From NCBI GenBank assembly GCA_948144175.1, contig CANXME010002275.1, positions 4,277,001 to 4,341,000 of the forward strand: DNA of 64,000 bases, read 5' to 3'. The translations under genes were made by a program, and so were the position numbers. Of this stretch, positions 33,516 to 46,000 are shown piece after piece (position 1 is the first letter of the stretch; every line of letters starts with the position of its first letter). Under the pieces are notes generated by a model. It did not search any database and had not been told where the DNA came from. It was given only the letters and a program-made list of their open reading frames with translations. The DNA comes from Closterium sp. NIES-65. Its lineage: Eukaryota > Streptophyta > Zygnematophyceae > Desmidiales > Closteriaceae.

Positions 33516-36464
33516 AGACTAGGGGTGCTGGGCCTGGGGGTGCTGAGCCTGGGGGTGCTTCGCCTGGGGGTGCTGAGCCTGGGGGTACTACGCCTGGGGG
33601 TGCTTAGCCTGGGGGTGCTACGACTAGAGGTGCTGAGCCTGAGGGAGCTGGGCCTACTTGTGAGGCGTCCGGCGGTGCTGGGCCTGGAGGTTCTCCGGGT
33701 GCTTCGTCTCGGCGGGAGCCACTCTCTCCATAGGAGCTGCGCGAGTGGTTTGCCTGGCGCTGGAGGTGTACTGCTGGAGCTGGAGGTTCTTCGGCTGCTG
33801 AGGGTGCTGGTGCCGCCGGTCCCGGAGGTGCTCGTACGGGAGGTACTGGAGCTGCTGGGGCGGCGGGTGCGTCTGGAGCTGAAGCTGCTGAGGGTGCTGG
33901 CGCTGAGGCTACTGGTGTCGGTCCTGGCGGCGGTGCTGCTGGAGTTACTGGAGCTGGAGGTGCTGCTGGCGCTGGTGCTGCCGTTGGGGGTGCTGGTGCT
34001 GTCCCTGCTGTGTCTAGAGTCGCCGCGCGGCCTCGGCCATACTTCGTTCCGTTCCTTCAGCAGGTTCTTGGTCTCCCGCCTTCTACTGGTCCTCCTCCTC
34101 CCTTAGAGTGTCCACAGCCTGTCCTGTCACAGTTAAAGTTACAGACCGCCTCCACACTACCTGCTCCTTCTCCCTACACTGGTCCTACTGGAGGTCTTGC
34201 TGAGCGTCGTGAGCCTGCATCTCGCCCTGCGTCGCCTGTCCGTCCTGCCCGCGCTAGTGGTCGTAGTTCGCGTGAGCGTCCTCCTCCTGTCCCTGGCACG
34301 CACCGGATGTCTCTGCGTCCGTCCACTGCTCCTCTGCGTGCCCCTTTGCCTTCTCCTCCTGAGTCCTCTCTTCCTATTCTTGCCGACCCTGAGTCGGACT
34401 CTCTTCGTGCTGCCAGTCCTACTGTCACGCGTCTCCTTGCTACTGCTGTCACTGACCCTTCTTTTGAGTCCACTGCTGCGTCTTCCCTAGTTGCTGAGCT
34501 CGTCGACTTTGCTGCTCGCTGTCGTCTAGACTACGCTGCTAGTCTTGTCGCTGAGTCTGAGTCTGTCTGACCTCCGTCCTTCGGGGGTGAGTGTGCCCTT
34601 GGCACGGACGTCCTTGAGGACAAGCAGGAGGAGTTCCAGTGTCTTACTGCTGCTTCACCATCTCGTGTTCGCACTGCTTACCTCTGAGGGAGACCCGGAT
34701 GCAGTTGACATCCCGACTCTGCGCTCTTACGCGGGGGCGATAGAGGCTCCCTACTCCTCTCAGTGGCAGGCAGTTATGGACGCAGAGATGGCTTCCTTGA
34801 AGTCCACAGGCACCTACGTTGACGAGGTTCCCCCACCTGGGGCGAACATCATCAGTGGCATGTGGATTTTCAGGGTGAAGCGGCCGCCCGATTCCCCGCC
34901 TGTCTTCAGGGCGCGGTACGTGGCTCGTGGCTTCAGTCAGAGGCAGGGAGCTGACTACTTTCAGACCTTCTCTCCCACCCCGAAGATGACCACTCTTCGG
35001 GTGCTGCTGCACATTGCCGCTCAGCGCGACTACGAGCTTCACTCTCTTGACTTCAGCATTGCTTTCTTTCAAGGTAGCCTGCACGAGGAGATCTGGCTGC
35101 GCCGCCCACCTGGCTTCATTTGGACTTTTCCTCCTGGCACCCAGTGGAGCCTCCGGCGGCCAGTCTACGGTCTTCGCCAGGCACCACGCGAGTGGCACGA
35201 CACAGTGAGGACTACGCTTGCGGCTCTTGGGTTTGCTCCCTCTACTGCTGACCCGTTGCTGTTTCTGCGCACCGACACTTCTTTGCCTCCGTTCTACATC
35301 CTCGTGTACGTCGACTACTTGGTCTTTGCCACAGCTGACACTGCTGGACTCGCCCACGTGAAGTCCGAGCTGCAGAAGAGACACACGTGCACAGACCTGG
35401 GTGAACTGCGCAGCTACCTTGGCTTGCAGATCACCCGGGACAGAGCACGCCGCACCATTACTCTGACTCAGTCACACATGGTGCAGCAGGTCCTTCAGCA
35501 CTTCGGCTTCACATACTCCTCGCCTCAAGCCACTCCTCTGCCTACTCGCCACTCGCTCTCAGCTCTGCCTTCGGATGAGTCCGTAGAGTCGAGTGGCCCG
35601 TACCCAGAGCTTGTTGGCTGCCTCATGTACCTGATGACCTGCACTCGACCTGACCTTGCATACCCTCTTAGCATTCTCGCACGTTATGTTGCTCCTGGGA
35701 GACACAGACCTGAGCACATGGCTGCAGCGAAGAGGGTGTTGCGCTACTTGTGCAGTACGTCGGGCAGGGGGCTTGTGCTTGGAGGGCGGAGTCCAGTGGT
35801 CCTCACTGGGCACGCAGACGCTTCTTGGGCGGACGACCAGGCCACGCAGCGGTCGTCACAGGGTTACACCTTCAGCCTTGGTTCCGACTCTGTTTCGTTG
35901 CGGGCTACCCGCTTGTCTTCTGTTCTCGGCTCCAGTTGTGAGGCTGAGATCTACGCCGGGGCCATGGCTGCACAGGAGCTTCGCTGGCTCACCTACCTGC
36001 TGTCTGACTTTGGAGAGGTGCCTCGTTCTCCTCCAGTGCTGTACGTAGACAACAAGGCCATGCCGGCCTTGTGTCGAGAGCAGAGACTGGAGCACAGAAC
36101 GAAGCACATTGCTCTTCGCTACTTCCTTGCTCGTGAGCTGCAGCAGCGTGGTCAGCTGCGTCTTGCGTACGTGGCCTCTGAGGCCAACACTGCTGATATC
36201 TTCACCAAGGCACTTGCGCCTTGTGATCATCAGCGCTTCTGTATTCAGCTTGGTCTTGTGCCTGTCTTACCTCACTTGCTCACCTCTCGACCTTACTTGT
36301 ACAGTTACATATATACACCTGCTCTTACTTGTTTAACTTTCTATATATATGTACTCCTGCATGTGAACTGGCCTTGTGGCCTTGAACTTGTGCTCGGAAT
36401 GTGTGGTGACTTTGTGATCCACCCTGAGCTTGCTTTGCTTTGCTTTGCTGGACTGGTCTTGTGA
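33516..36464 (+). pseudogene. Copia D linker, RT and RNase H
   Basis: It begins in the Gly/Glu-rich linker (GVLGLGVLSLG is that repeat read in a shifted frame). RT and RNase H follow in one long frame from about 34665, with all usual motifs except that the catalytic YVDD is YVDY (LVYVDYLVFATAD, about 35307-35330), which removes an essential aspartate. A TGA at about 34568 and a frameshift near 34660 precede it. The family's stop after HLLTS is mutated, so the frame reads on to 36464. Confidence 0.85.
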
Positions 36465-36498
36465 CCGCTTTTTCTCCCCCACTTTGCCTATGGGGGTG

Positions 36499-36629
36499 TG
36501 TCAGAACATTATAGCCTATGCTTTTGTGTAGGCTGTAGTGGGGTAGCCCATATGGGGTACAACCCAATTAGGGTTAGTACTTGTACCCAACTGTTTCATA
36601 GTTCATTCATTCTTGTTTCAATTTTCACA
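36499..36629 (+). repeat. 3' LTR of copia D
   Basis: 131 bp, preceded by the purine-rich TATGGGGGTG. Confidence 0.9.
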
Positions 36630-37208
36630 ATTCCTAAACCCTTGAGCACCAATTGAAGTGAGAGGTTGACTACCCCCCCCAGCCAGAGTGCCCCATCCAC
36701 AGGTGTCGAGCCGCTCCTCTACGAGGCATCTCCTTGTAGAGGACAGCCCTCACGCTGCCAACGTGCTGCCAGCAGCGTTCTGGAAGCATCCCTGCGCTGC
36801 TGGCAGCACAGAGGAATATTGCCAGTAGTGGCAGCTCCCTCACGTGGCAAGTGTGGGCGCTGCATGCATTACCACCGAGGTCGGCCTGTTTCAATGAATC
36901 TGGCCTCTGGGTGTTTTCTACACACTTTGCAAGTGTTACAGTCAGCTTAAAAAAAAAATCCATTTATAAGACTTATAAGACACCCTAAACCATCCCGTTT
37001 ACAAGATAACTCAAGCATTTTTGCCTGTGTACGAGATAAGACATATATGTCTTATATCCGGGCGATGACGGATCAACAAAGGAAAGAAAGTTGTAGCCCC
37101 AACTCCAATTGCAGCTGCGGCTGCAGGGTGATTCCTCCTGTGCTGCGGCTGCAGGGTGTGCCATCAGGGAGTGCAGGGCTGCTGGTGGTGTTGGAAGCAA
37201 ACAGGCAC

Positions 37209-37285
37209 TCGTGTGGGTGGGATAAACACGCTCTGCGGCAGCATGAGAGTTCTCTGCTCGCAGTTGCATGATGCCTTGTGAATGC
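37209..37285 (+). pseudogene. Plus-strand copy of the M41 terminal exon, 5' part
   Basis: It reads LRQHESSLLAVA, stop, CLVNA on the plus strand, matching the C-terminal segment of the M41 gene, which lies on the opposite strand 35 kb away. The tryptophan codon after LAVA is TGA. Copia C is inserted immediately after it, and the frame resumes at 53372 with GEASESVSTAAV. Confidence 0.72.
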
Positions 37286-37730
37286 TGTTGGAAACAATCG
37301 GTCGTAAGCGCTTCTGTTGTGTCGAAACACTAAGGCTCAATCGAAGCAAAGCATACCGAGGCACCAGCGAGTCAACCCTCGGAGGTTGAAGTAACCGCTG
37401 GAGGTTACGCGAAAGTCAAAGGTCAGCGACCTTTGACCTGACAAGTACAGCGCGACAGCAAGGACACACAACTCACTCGCTACAGAGCAGTTGCCCGAGT
37501 CGTCATTGTATCGAACCGCAACAGCAACAAGTAAAACAGGTATAACCGTATCCTTTCATATTCCTTGTACTCTTATATAATCTTGTATCTCTTTGTTTTA
37601 ATCAACTTACTTTGCCCTCACATACTAGCGCAAGGTGGTTCACAACTCTTTATTAACGCTTCCGCTACTACACCAACTCTACCCAGAGTTCACCCCTGCA
37701 AAGATCCTAAGGGCCTTTTTCAGCCTAACA
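37286..37730 (+). repeat. 5' LTR of copia C
   Basis: 445 bp, TG..CA, primer-binding site adjacent. Confidence 0.93.
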
Positions 37731-37785
37731 TGGTATGAGAGCTATCAGGGGGAATTCAACTTCTATACCAACAACACCAACAAGC

Positions 37786-40700
37786 ATGGCTACACAAAAG
37801 GAAAGGAGCAACTCCAACGGCTCCCAGAGCACTACTCCTACTCCACCTCCTGCCTCTGGCCTACAGACAGAGGAGGGCACGGCAACAAAACCCATAGCAA
37901 CATCTACCGAGACTCCCGCGAATCAATTTGCAGACTTTGACCAGAGCATGATGGAGAAGTTTTTCTCCTTCATGTCCCTCTACGAGCAATACCAGCAATC
38001 AGCACCTGCGCAGTCACACAACAGCAACAACAACGGAGCAACACCCATGAGTCTTGACGGCTCATCATATGCACGAGGAAATCAACAACAGCAGCCTACC
38101 TTTGCTCCGTACGAGCGCGGGTCCATCAGCTTTATGCCACACCCATAGCCTTCACATGGACAAGAAAAATCACTGGACGCATTACAAGTTCAGTCCCAGT
38201 TCGCACACGTCCTGAAGATGCAGACGTCAAGACCCTTCGATGGAAAGGACTTCTTCACCTGGTCGTTCGAGTTCGAGGTGATGATGGAAGGCGCGCAGGT
38301 ACTCGGGTTCTTCGACGGGTCTCTGCCATACCCAACAAACGGCACACAGTACGAGAAGCAGCAGTACACCTATAAGTCAATGATGGCGTACACGATCCTA
38401 CTGAGGAATATCACCCCGACTCAACAGCAGAACATAAGGTCTTACCGAGGTTACGGCAACTCCGCGGAGCTCGCGTACAACCACCTGAAGAGCCTGTATC
38501 AAGCAACAGACAGCGTAAGCCAAAGTCGGTTAATGGTGCAACTGACAACGGTTGAAATGAAACCAGGGGAGAAAGGAATGGCATATATCGGTCGATGTCG
38601 CGAGTTGCGCGACAAGCTTCTTCGATGCGGAGGGTCGATTTCTGTAGACGCCTTCGTGACAGTCCTCATCGGTGGCCTCGGTTCTCAATGGCGCGCCACA
38701 AAGGCCATTCTCCGAGCTCACGGAAGAATCTCCGAAGCAGCGCTCTGCGCCGAAATCCACGCCGAGCAGCAAGACATGGACCTGCAAGAAGAACGACACA
38801 AAAAGAAGACATCAGCACCAGAATTCGTGTTCCACACTCAGCAACGCTACAACAACAACAACAACCGGCAGCAACAACCGAAGCCAGTACCTCCGTTTTG
38901 CCACATTTGCAAAACTTCAGGACACCCGCGTACACACTGCCCGAACCGTCAACAGTCAACAACTCCACAGCGGCAACTTCGACCTTCAAGGAGCCAAATC
39001 ACCTCAACGCAAGCAAATCCCACGACTCAGATTCAAGCCTCAACGACTTCAACGGGACAAACTGCACAAGGAGCAAGAAACATCGTCAGCTGCATGGCAA
39101 AGCTGAGTGACTCCTGCATCACCGAGTCACCACCACACTACTCACCGGAAGAACAACTTGACGAAACCACACCCCGCCGCGAGTCACTTCAGCCGAACCC
39201 GACATACGCCGCCATCGCCCAAAGCGAACCATCCGGAAAGGACACATGGTTCTTGGACAGTTGCTGCGGACAGCACATGTGCTCCTCGGGACGCTTCGTT
39301 CAACGAGAACACCAACTTCAACGCGAAGTTGTCATTACAGTCGCCAACAATCAAAACCTGCGAACACGACGACAAGGCGTAGTCCAACTTCAGTCAAGGG
39401 AAACAAACGTTATACTGCAGATGTCAAAAGTACTAGTCTCGGAGGGACTTGGCTACAACTTAATGAGCGTCAGTCAACTAATGGCGAAAGGGATTCACCT
39501 CGAAGCAGACAGCACCACCCAAGAATTCAAGCTGTATCACGGGAGAGGAGGATTTTACATCGGCAAGGCGGTCCTTGAAAACGTCTTCGTTCTTGACTTC
39601 GTTCCTGATCTTGGCACCGCCGACAGCAACGCCATCGTTAACTTCACCAACTGGACACACCCTCTAGACCTTGATCCAGACTTCAGTCCAGAAGGCTTCT
39701 GGTATTCACACACCATCCCGGAAGCAGAAAGAACAAGGGCGTTAGCAACAATTCAGACAACATCGGCAGCAGCAGAGACAACATCGGCAGCAGCAGAGAC
39801 AATATCGGCAGCAGCAGAGACAACATCAGCAGCAGCAGAGACAACATCGGCAGCAGCAGAGACAACATCGGCAGCAGCAGAGACAACATCAGCAGCAGCA
39901 GAACCATCAACAGCAGCAGCAGGAACGTCAACACCAATTGCTGGTCCTTCAACGACACCAAACCTCATCGACGACACACCACCGACACCCTCACAACAAT
40001 TTCACCCAGCACCACGAGAAGTTCATCGCAGCACCAACTTCACCGCCAACTTCTACTCCAACTCCGATATGTACCGACGATCACCCGGACATCACGCCGA
40101 CGAAAGCACCTGGCATGCAAGGATGGGACACCTAAGCAACACAATATTAAACAATACGATAAGAGCAGGAGTACTCGACAAGGACTCACTCCTACTGACC
40201 GAAGGACGAGAATTTCAACGAGTACGCGGAACGTGCATCACCTACCCTGAAGGTGACTTACCACATCGACCGTTTGCGTCTCATCACGACCCAAGCGCAC
40301 CCACGTACGCACCACTCGAGAAGGTGTACAGCGACGTCCTGTACAATCGGGAACCAGGACAAGTAATATACAACTACACAATCACCTTCATCGACGCCGC
40401 CATCCGTTACGTTTGGCACCTAAACCTCCCTAGCCGTGACATGGCATTCGCAACCTTCGTGGCATGGCTACCAGTAGCAGAGAGAGAATCGGGCGTGAAA
40501 CTGAAAAGCTTCCAGTCAGACGGAGGAGGAGAATACACCTCTCAGCGGTTCAAGCAGTACCTGGCGGAAAGGGGAATCAAGTGGCTCATCTCCCTTCCCT
40601 ACGCCCATCAACAGCAGGGTGTAGCAGAAAGAATGAACAGGACCTTGCAGAACAGCATGCGCAAACTATTACATGGCATGCGGCTACCCAACCACCAGTG

Positions 40701-41802
40701 GCCTGCAGCAATGGACCAGGCCGTCATGCTGCACAACTTGTTGTCGTCGTCATCGCTTCCGAACAACACATCACCGCATCTGCTATGGACAGAGAAACAG
40801 GGCAGCACAAAACTGTTACGAGTATTCGGATGCATGGTACAGTACCGACCCCCAGCAGCACGAGCGGGCCGATTTTCTCAACGAGCACAGTGGGGACTAC
40901 ACCTGGGAATCGAAAAGAATTGCAACGCGTGGAAAATCTTCGACGTCCACTCCAAGGAAACAGTAGCAGCACGTGATGTAATTTTCTACGAACGACTCAC
41001 GCTCCAGACATACCTTGCCAACCTGCACGAAGACCAGGATCCCACAGGTGGTTTTCGTGGTGACCGAGCCTTCGCCTCAGCAGCGGACGAAGCTGACTGG
41101 GACGAGCAGAATGTGGACAGCGCATTAGAAGAAGCCGGACCTCTTCCGTTCTGCTCCGTCGACGTTCCCATGGACGAAGACAGCCCTCGCGAAAGTGCCA
41201 ACGCCGAAACCTTCTACCATTTCGCCGACAACGGTTACGTAACACATGCGACGGTCAACACCAACGAAGCAGAACGAGTAGGACCGAACTTCATACCTGA
41301 TCGAGAAGCGGGAGATGAAGCAGCTTATCCCGAGGACGTAAATCTTCCCCGCTACTTACAGAGTGGACTGCAGATTCTCGGACTCGTCACCGCAGTCCAC
41401 GGCACCGCCACTCCTAAAGAGCCTGCGACGGTTCAGCAGGCTCTGGGGGGAGAACATAAGGAAAAATGGCGCGAAGCCATGGACAAGGAACTGAAGGCAC
41501 TGGAGGAACGCAACACATGGAAAGTGGTTCCTATCGGCGTGGCACAGAACAAGACAGTGCTCACCGGGAAGTGGGTCTTCCATGTGAAGACAAAGGCTGA
41601 CGGCACCATCGACAAATTTAAGGCACGCTGCGTCGTACGCGGCTTCGACCAAGAGCACGGACGCGATTTCACCGAAAACTTCGCTCCAGTCAGCCGACAC
41701 ACCTCGCTACGCATCCTTCTCGCGATCGCCGCCATGAAGAAGAAGAAGCTGCGGCAAATCGACGTCGCTAACGCATTCCTCTACGTACCTGTTGACGCAT
41801 AG
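37786..41802 (+). pseudogene. Copia C gag, protease, integrase and N-terminal RT
   Basis: One frame from ATG 37786, broken only by TAG at 38146-38148. Gag has a UBN2-like body and a zinc knuckle CHICKTSGHPRTHC (CX2CX4HX4C, about 38.9 kb). The protease site reads WFLDSCCGQHMC, with Cys where the family has Gly-Ala after the catalytic DS. The pre-integrase motif (WHARMGHLS), integrase (FQSDGGGEYTSQRF, QQQGVAERMNRTL) and an Ala-Ala-Glu-Thr repeat (TTSAAAETTSAAAE) follow. RT begins EKWREAMDKELKALEE and reaches RQIDVANAFLYVPVDA, where TAG at 41800-41802 ends the frame just before the TRIM insertion. Confidence 0.88.
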
Positions 41803-41842
41803 ATCTTCGTCGAGCTACCACACGGCTCCAGCACGGACTCGA

Positions 41843-42220
41843 TGTCAGTAGAGCTACACTGTGAGATCCCCGATCGATCCTAGGGAGGGTTACAGGCGCG
41901 TTTGCCTGGGGGGTTATGGGCGCACTGACCCGCTACTGAAACAAGCCCTTTTATCCCAATGGTCTAGTGGTTGGGATTCTGACATGGTATCAGAGCGGTC
42001 TCGGGTTCGAATCCCGGTGTATGCACATGTTGGCCGTTGCCACTGTGCTCAGTCCTAGGGCCTCCCAGTGTGGGGGGGTGTCAGTAGAGCTACACTGTGA
42101 GATCCCCGATCGATCCTAGGGAGGGTTACAGGCGCGTTTGCCTGGGGGGTTATGGGCGCACTGACCCGCTACTGAAACAAGCCCTTTTATCCCAATGGTC
42201 TAGTGGTTGGGATTCTGACA
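41843..42220 (+). mobile_element. TRIM (miniature LTR retrotransposon) with tRNA-like core
   Basis: Two identical 142-bp LTRs (41843-41984 and 42079-42220) start TGTCAGTAGAGC and end GATTCTGACA. Only 94 bp lie between: a primer-binding site TGGTATCAGAGC directly after the left LTR and a polypurine GTGTGGGGGGG directly before the right. The target duplication is CTCGA/CTTGA (41838-41842 and 42221-42225, one mismatch). No protein is encoded. The end of the left LTR plus the primer-binding site spells tRNA D-, anticodon- and T-arm-like sequences, described separately. Confidence 0.92.
41960..42014 (+). promoter_or_regulatory. tRNA-like Pol III A and B boxes across the TRIM LTR/PBS boundary
   Basis: A-box-like TGGTCTAGTGGTTGGG (41960-41975) lies inside the LTR and B-box GGTTCGAATCC (42004-42014) in the internal part. 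Between them TCTGA (41978-41982) pairs with TCAGA (41990-41994) around a 7-nt loop, and TCGGG/CCCGG flank a TTCGAAT T-loop. The sequence most resembles eukaryotic tRNA-Glu in the D and T arms, but no acceptor stem can form. Promoter activity is inference. Confidence 0.6.
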
Positions 42221-42225
42221 CTTGA

Positions 42226-42672
42226 ACCACGTCTGTCAACTACTCAAGTCGCTCTACGGCATTAAGCAAGCTCCGCGACTATGGCAACAATACCTACACG
42301 CTCGCCTCATTCGCATCGGCTTCAAGCAATTGCCGCACGACCAGGGCATGTACCGGCTCACGAAGGGTACCGACTACATCCTGCTAATCGTCTATGTAGA
42401 CGATCTGCTCTACATCGGCTCAACTGACGGCATTATAACCTGGTTTGAAGGGGAGCTACAGCAAGACATCACACTCACGGTCTCATCTACCGTCACACAG
42501 TACCTCGGCCTCAACATCCGGGAAGAGGAACACGCTATCTACCTCAGCGCCGCGAAATACGCCGATACCATCACCAATCGTTTTGCACTCCCACCGACTG
42601 TCATCTCCACACCGTACCGCAACACGACAGCAAACAACAAGGGAGGCTCCGCTCTACTCAAGCCCGCCGGCA
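42226..42672 (+). pseudogene. Copia C RT, second part
   Basis: Resumes after the TRIM: VCQLLKSLYGIKQAPRLWQQ, then the active site IVYVDDLLYIGS (intact YVDD, about 42391-42420), then LGLNIREEEHAIYLSAAKY. It is cut by copia B at the TACGC duplication. Confidence 0.85.
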
Positions 42673-42677
42673 TACGC

Positions 42678-42809
42678 TGTGAAAGAAAGAACGAGAATGA
42701 ATTGACTATGAACGAAGTGAGTACAAATAGGAAACCCTAATTGGGTTGTACCCCCTATGGGATACCCCACTATGGCCTACACAAATAAGTAAGCTATAAT
42801 GTTCTGACA
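42678..42809 (-). repeat. 3' LTR of copia B
   Basis: 132 bp; 3' LTR in the element's own orientation. Confidence 0.93.
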
Positions 42810-43021
42810 CACCCCCATAGGCAAAGTGGGGGAGAACAAGGGGTCACAAGACCAGTCAAGCAAAGCAAAGCAAAGCTCAATGTGGATCACAAAGTCACCA
42901 CACATTCCGAGCACAAGTTCAAACGCCACAAGGCCAGTTCACATGCAAGATCATATATAGAGCTATACAAGAGTCAAGCAAGCAAGAGCAAGAGTATATA
43001 TAGGTGAAGGTACAAGCAAGG

Positions 43022-46000
43022 TCAAGAAGTGAGCAAGTGAGGCAAGACAGGCACAAGACCCAGCTGCGTGCAGCAACGCTGATGATCACAAGGCGCAAGT
43101 GCCTTGGTGAAGACATCAGCAGTGTTGGCCTCAGAGGCCACGTACGCAAGTCGCAAGTGTCCACGCTGTTGTAGCTCACGAGCAAGAAAGTAGCGGAGAG
43201 CAATGTGCTTTGTCCTGTGCTCCAGTCGCTGCTCTCGACACAAGGCCAGCATGGCCTTGTTGTCTACATTCAGGACTGGAGGAGAACGAGGCGGCTCTCC
43301 AAGGTCGGTCAGCAGGTAGGTGAGCCAGCGTAACTCCTGTGCAGCCATAGCCCCGGCGTAGATCTCAGCCTCACAACTGGAGCCGAGAACAGAAGACAAG
43401 CGGGTAGCCCGCCACGAAACAGAGCCGGAACCAAGGCTGAAGGTGTAACCCTGTGACGACCACTGCGTAGCCTGGTCGTCAGCCCAAGAAGCGTCCGCGT
43501 GCCCAGTGAGGACCACTGGTCTGCGCCCTCCAAGCACTAGCCCCATGCCCGACGTACTACACAAGTAGCGCAACACCCTCTTCGCTGCAGCCATGTGCTC
43601 TGGTCGGTGTCTCCCAGGAGCAACATAGCGTGCGAGAATGCTAAGAGGGTATGCAAGGTCAGGTCGTGTGCAGGTCATCAGGTACATGAGGCAGCCAACA
43701 AGCTCTGCATACGGGCCACTCGACTCTACGGACTCATCCGAAGGCAGAGCTGAGAGCGAGTGGCGAGTAGACTGAGGAGTGGCTTGAGGCGAGGAGTACG
43801 TGAAGCCGAAGCGCTGAAGGACCTGTTGCACCATGTGTGACTGAGTCAGGGTAATGGTGCGGCGTGCTCTGTCCCGGGTGATCTGCAAGCCAAGGTAGCT
43901 GCGCAGTTCACCCAGGTCAGTGCACGTGTGTCTCTTCTGCAGCTCAGACTTCACGTAGGCGAGTCCAGCAGTGTCAGCTGTGGCAAAGACCAAGTCGTCG
44001 ACGTACACGAGGATGTAGAACGGCGGCAGAGAGGTGTCGGTGCGCAGAAACAGCGACGGGTCGACAGTAGAAGGAGCAAACCCGAGTGCCGCCAGCGTAG
44101 TCCTCAGTGTGTCGTGCCACTCACGTGGCGCCTGGCGGAGACCATAGACTGGACGACGGAGACTCCACTGGGTACCACGAGGGAAAGACCCAGTGAAGCC
44201 AGGTGGGCGACGCAGCCAGATCTCCTCGTGCAGGCTGCCCTGCAAGAAAGCTGTGCTGAAGTCGAGGGAGTGCAGCTCGTAGTCACGGTGAGCAGCAACG
44301 TGCAGCAGTACCCGAAGAGTGGTCATCTTCGGGGTGGGGGAGAAGGTCTGAAAGTAGTCAACTCCCTGCCGGTGACTGAAGCCACGAGCCACGTAACGCG
44401 CCTTGAAGATAGGCGGAGAACCCGGCGGCCGCTTCACCCTGAAGATCCACATGCCACTGACGATGTTCGCCCCAGGAGGGGGTACAGCGTCAACGTAGGT
44501 GCCTATGGACTTCCAGGAAGCCATCTCTGCACCCATAGCTGCCTGCCACTGAGAGGAGTAGGGACCCTCTATCGCCTCCGCGTAAGAGCGCGGAGTCGGG
44601 ATGTCTAGTGCATCCGGGTCTCCCTCAGGGGCGAGCAGTACAGACGCGAGATGAGGTGAAGCAGCGGCCAGACACTGGAACTCCTCCTGCCTGTCCTCAA
44701 GGACGTCCGTGCCAAGGGCACACTCACCCCCGACGGACGGAGAACAGGCAGACTCAGACTCAGCAACAAGACTAGCAGCGTAGTCTAGACGACAGCGCGC
44801 AGCAAAGTCGACGAGCTCAGTGACAAGGGCAGACGCAGTAGAAGACTCGAAAGAAGGGTCAGTGACAGCAGTCGCAAGAAGACGCGTGACAGTAGGACTG
44901 GCAGCACGAAGAGAGTCCGACTCCGGGTCGGCAAGAGCAGGAAGAGAGGAAGCAGGAGGAGAAGGCAAAGGGGCACGCAGGGGAGCAGTGGACGGACGCA
45001 GAGACATCCGGTGCGTGCCCGGGACAGGAGGAGGACGCTGATGCGAACCGCGACCACTAGTGCGCGCAGTACGAACAGGCGACGCAGGACGAGACGCAGG
45101 CTCACGACGCTCAGTAAGACCTCCAGTCGGACCAGCGTAGGGATAAGGAGCAGGCAAAGGGGAGGCAGGCTGTAGCTGCGTTTGGACAGGCTGTGGACGC
45201 TCTAAGGGAGGAGGAGGAGGACCAGGAGAAGGTGGAAGACCAAGAACCTGCTGCAGGAGGGGAACGAAGTACGGTTGGGGCCGCGTGGCGACGCCAGGAA
45301 CAGCAGGGACAGCACCAGTACCCCCAGCAGGAGAACCCGCTCCAGCAGTACCTCCAGCAGCACCTCCAGCAGCTCCAGAACCCCCAGCAGCACCTCCAGT
45401 GGCCCCAGAACCCCCAGCAGCCCCAGGAGCACCGCTAGCCGGACTGCCAGTGGTAGTCTCAGCGCCAACACCCTTAGCAATACCAGCTCCAGAAGAACCC
45501 TCAGGTCCAGCAGCTCCAGGACCACCAGTACTAGCACCTCCGGGACCCGTGGTAGCAGCACCCTCCGTAGCCGAAGAACCTCCAGCACCCGCAGCACGAC
45601 TCCAGCGCCGGGCAAACCACTCACGCAACTCCTGTGGGGAGAGTGGCTCTCGGCGAGACGAAGCACCTCCAGGCGGAGCACCCTCAGTCGCAGCACCCCT
45701 AGGCTCAGCACCCCCAGGCTCAGCACCCCCAGACTCAGTACCCCCAGGCTCAGTACCCACAGGCTCAGCACCCCCAGGCTCAGCACCCCCAGACTCAGTA
45801 CCCCCAGGCTCAGCACCCCCAGGCTCAGCACCCCCAGTCTCAGCACCCCCAGGCTCAGCACCCGCAGCAGCACCAGAGTCACCAGTGGCCTCGACAGGCT
45901 CGACCGCGTCTACCTGGGACACACCTGAAGGGGCAGGACCCTGAGGGGGGAGGGGGTCTACCGGGGGGGACCTGGTACCAAGAAGAGCGGGGGCGGGGGA

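Larger units (their letters stand above)
30662..36629 (+). mobile_element. Copia D: rearranged Ty1/copia element
   Basis: 131-bp LTRs (30662-30792 and 36499-36629) start TGTCAGAACATTATAG and end TTTTCACA, with a perfect target duplication ATTCC (30657-30661 and 36630-36634). TGGTATCGAGC follows the left LTR. It belongs to the same superfamily branch as A and B but has a distinct LTR. Gag begins at 31912, and RT-RNase H lies at about 34.6-36.3 kb in plus orientation. The segment from about 32385 to 33515 is inverted, and protease and integrase are missing. The leader is a repeat of GCCCCGCCACCTACC and GCCCAGCAGCCGA units. Confidence 0.9.
27681..37071 (-). mobile_element. pogo/Tigger-like DNA transposon, split by copia D
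   Basis: Inverted ends CCGTCATCGCCCGGATA (27681 onward, and complemented up to 37071) continue into AAGACA and TAAGACATATATGTCTTA. The left end follows TA; the right is followed by AT, so the TA target duplication is clear on one side only. Between the ends lie a transposase with three acidic catalytic positions (28100-30382, minus strand) and, inserted upstream of it, copia D with its own perfect target duplication. Without copia D the element is about 3.4 kb. Confidence 0.82.

Noticed and set aside
41950..42030. A functional tRNA-Glu gene
   Set aside because: D- and T-arm-like parts exist but no acceptor stem can pair, and the sequence is part of a TRIM element.
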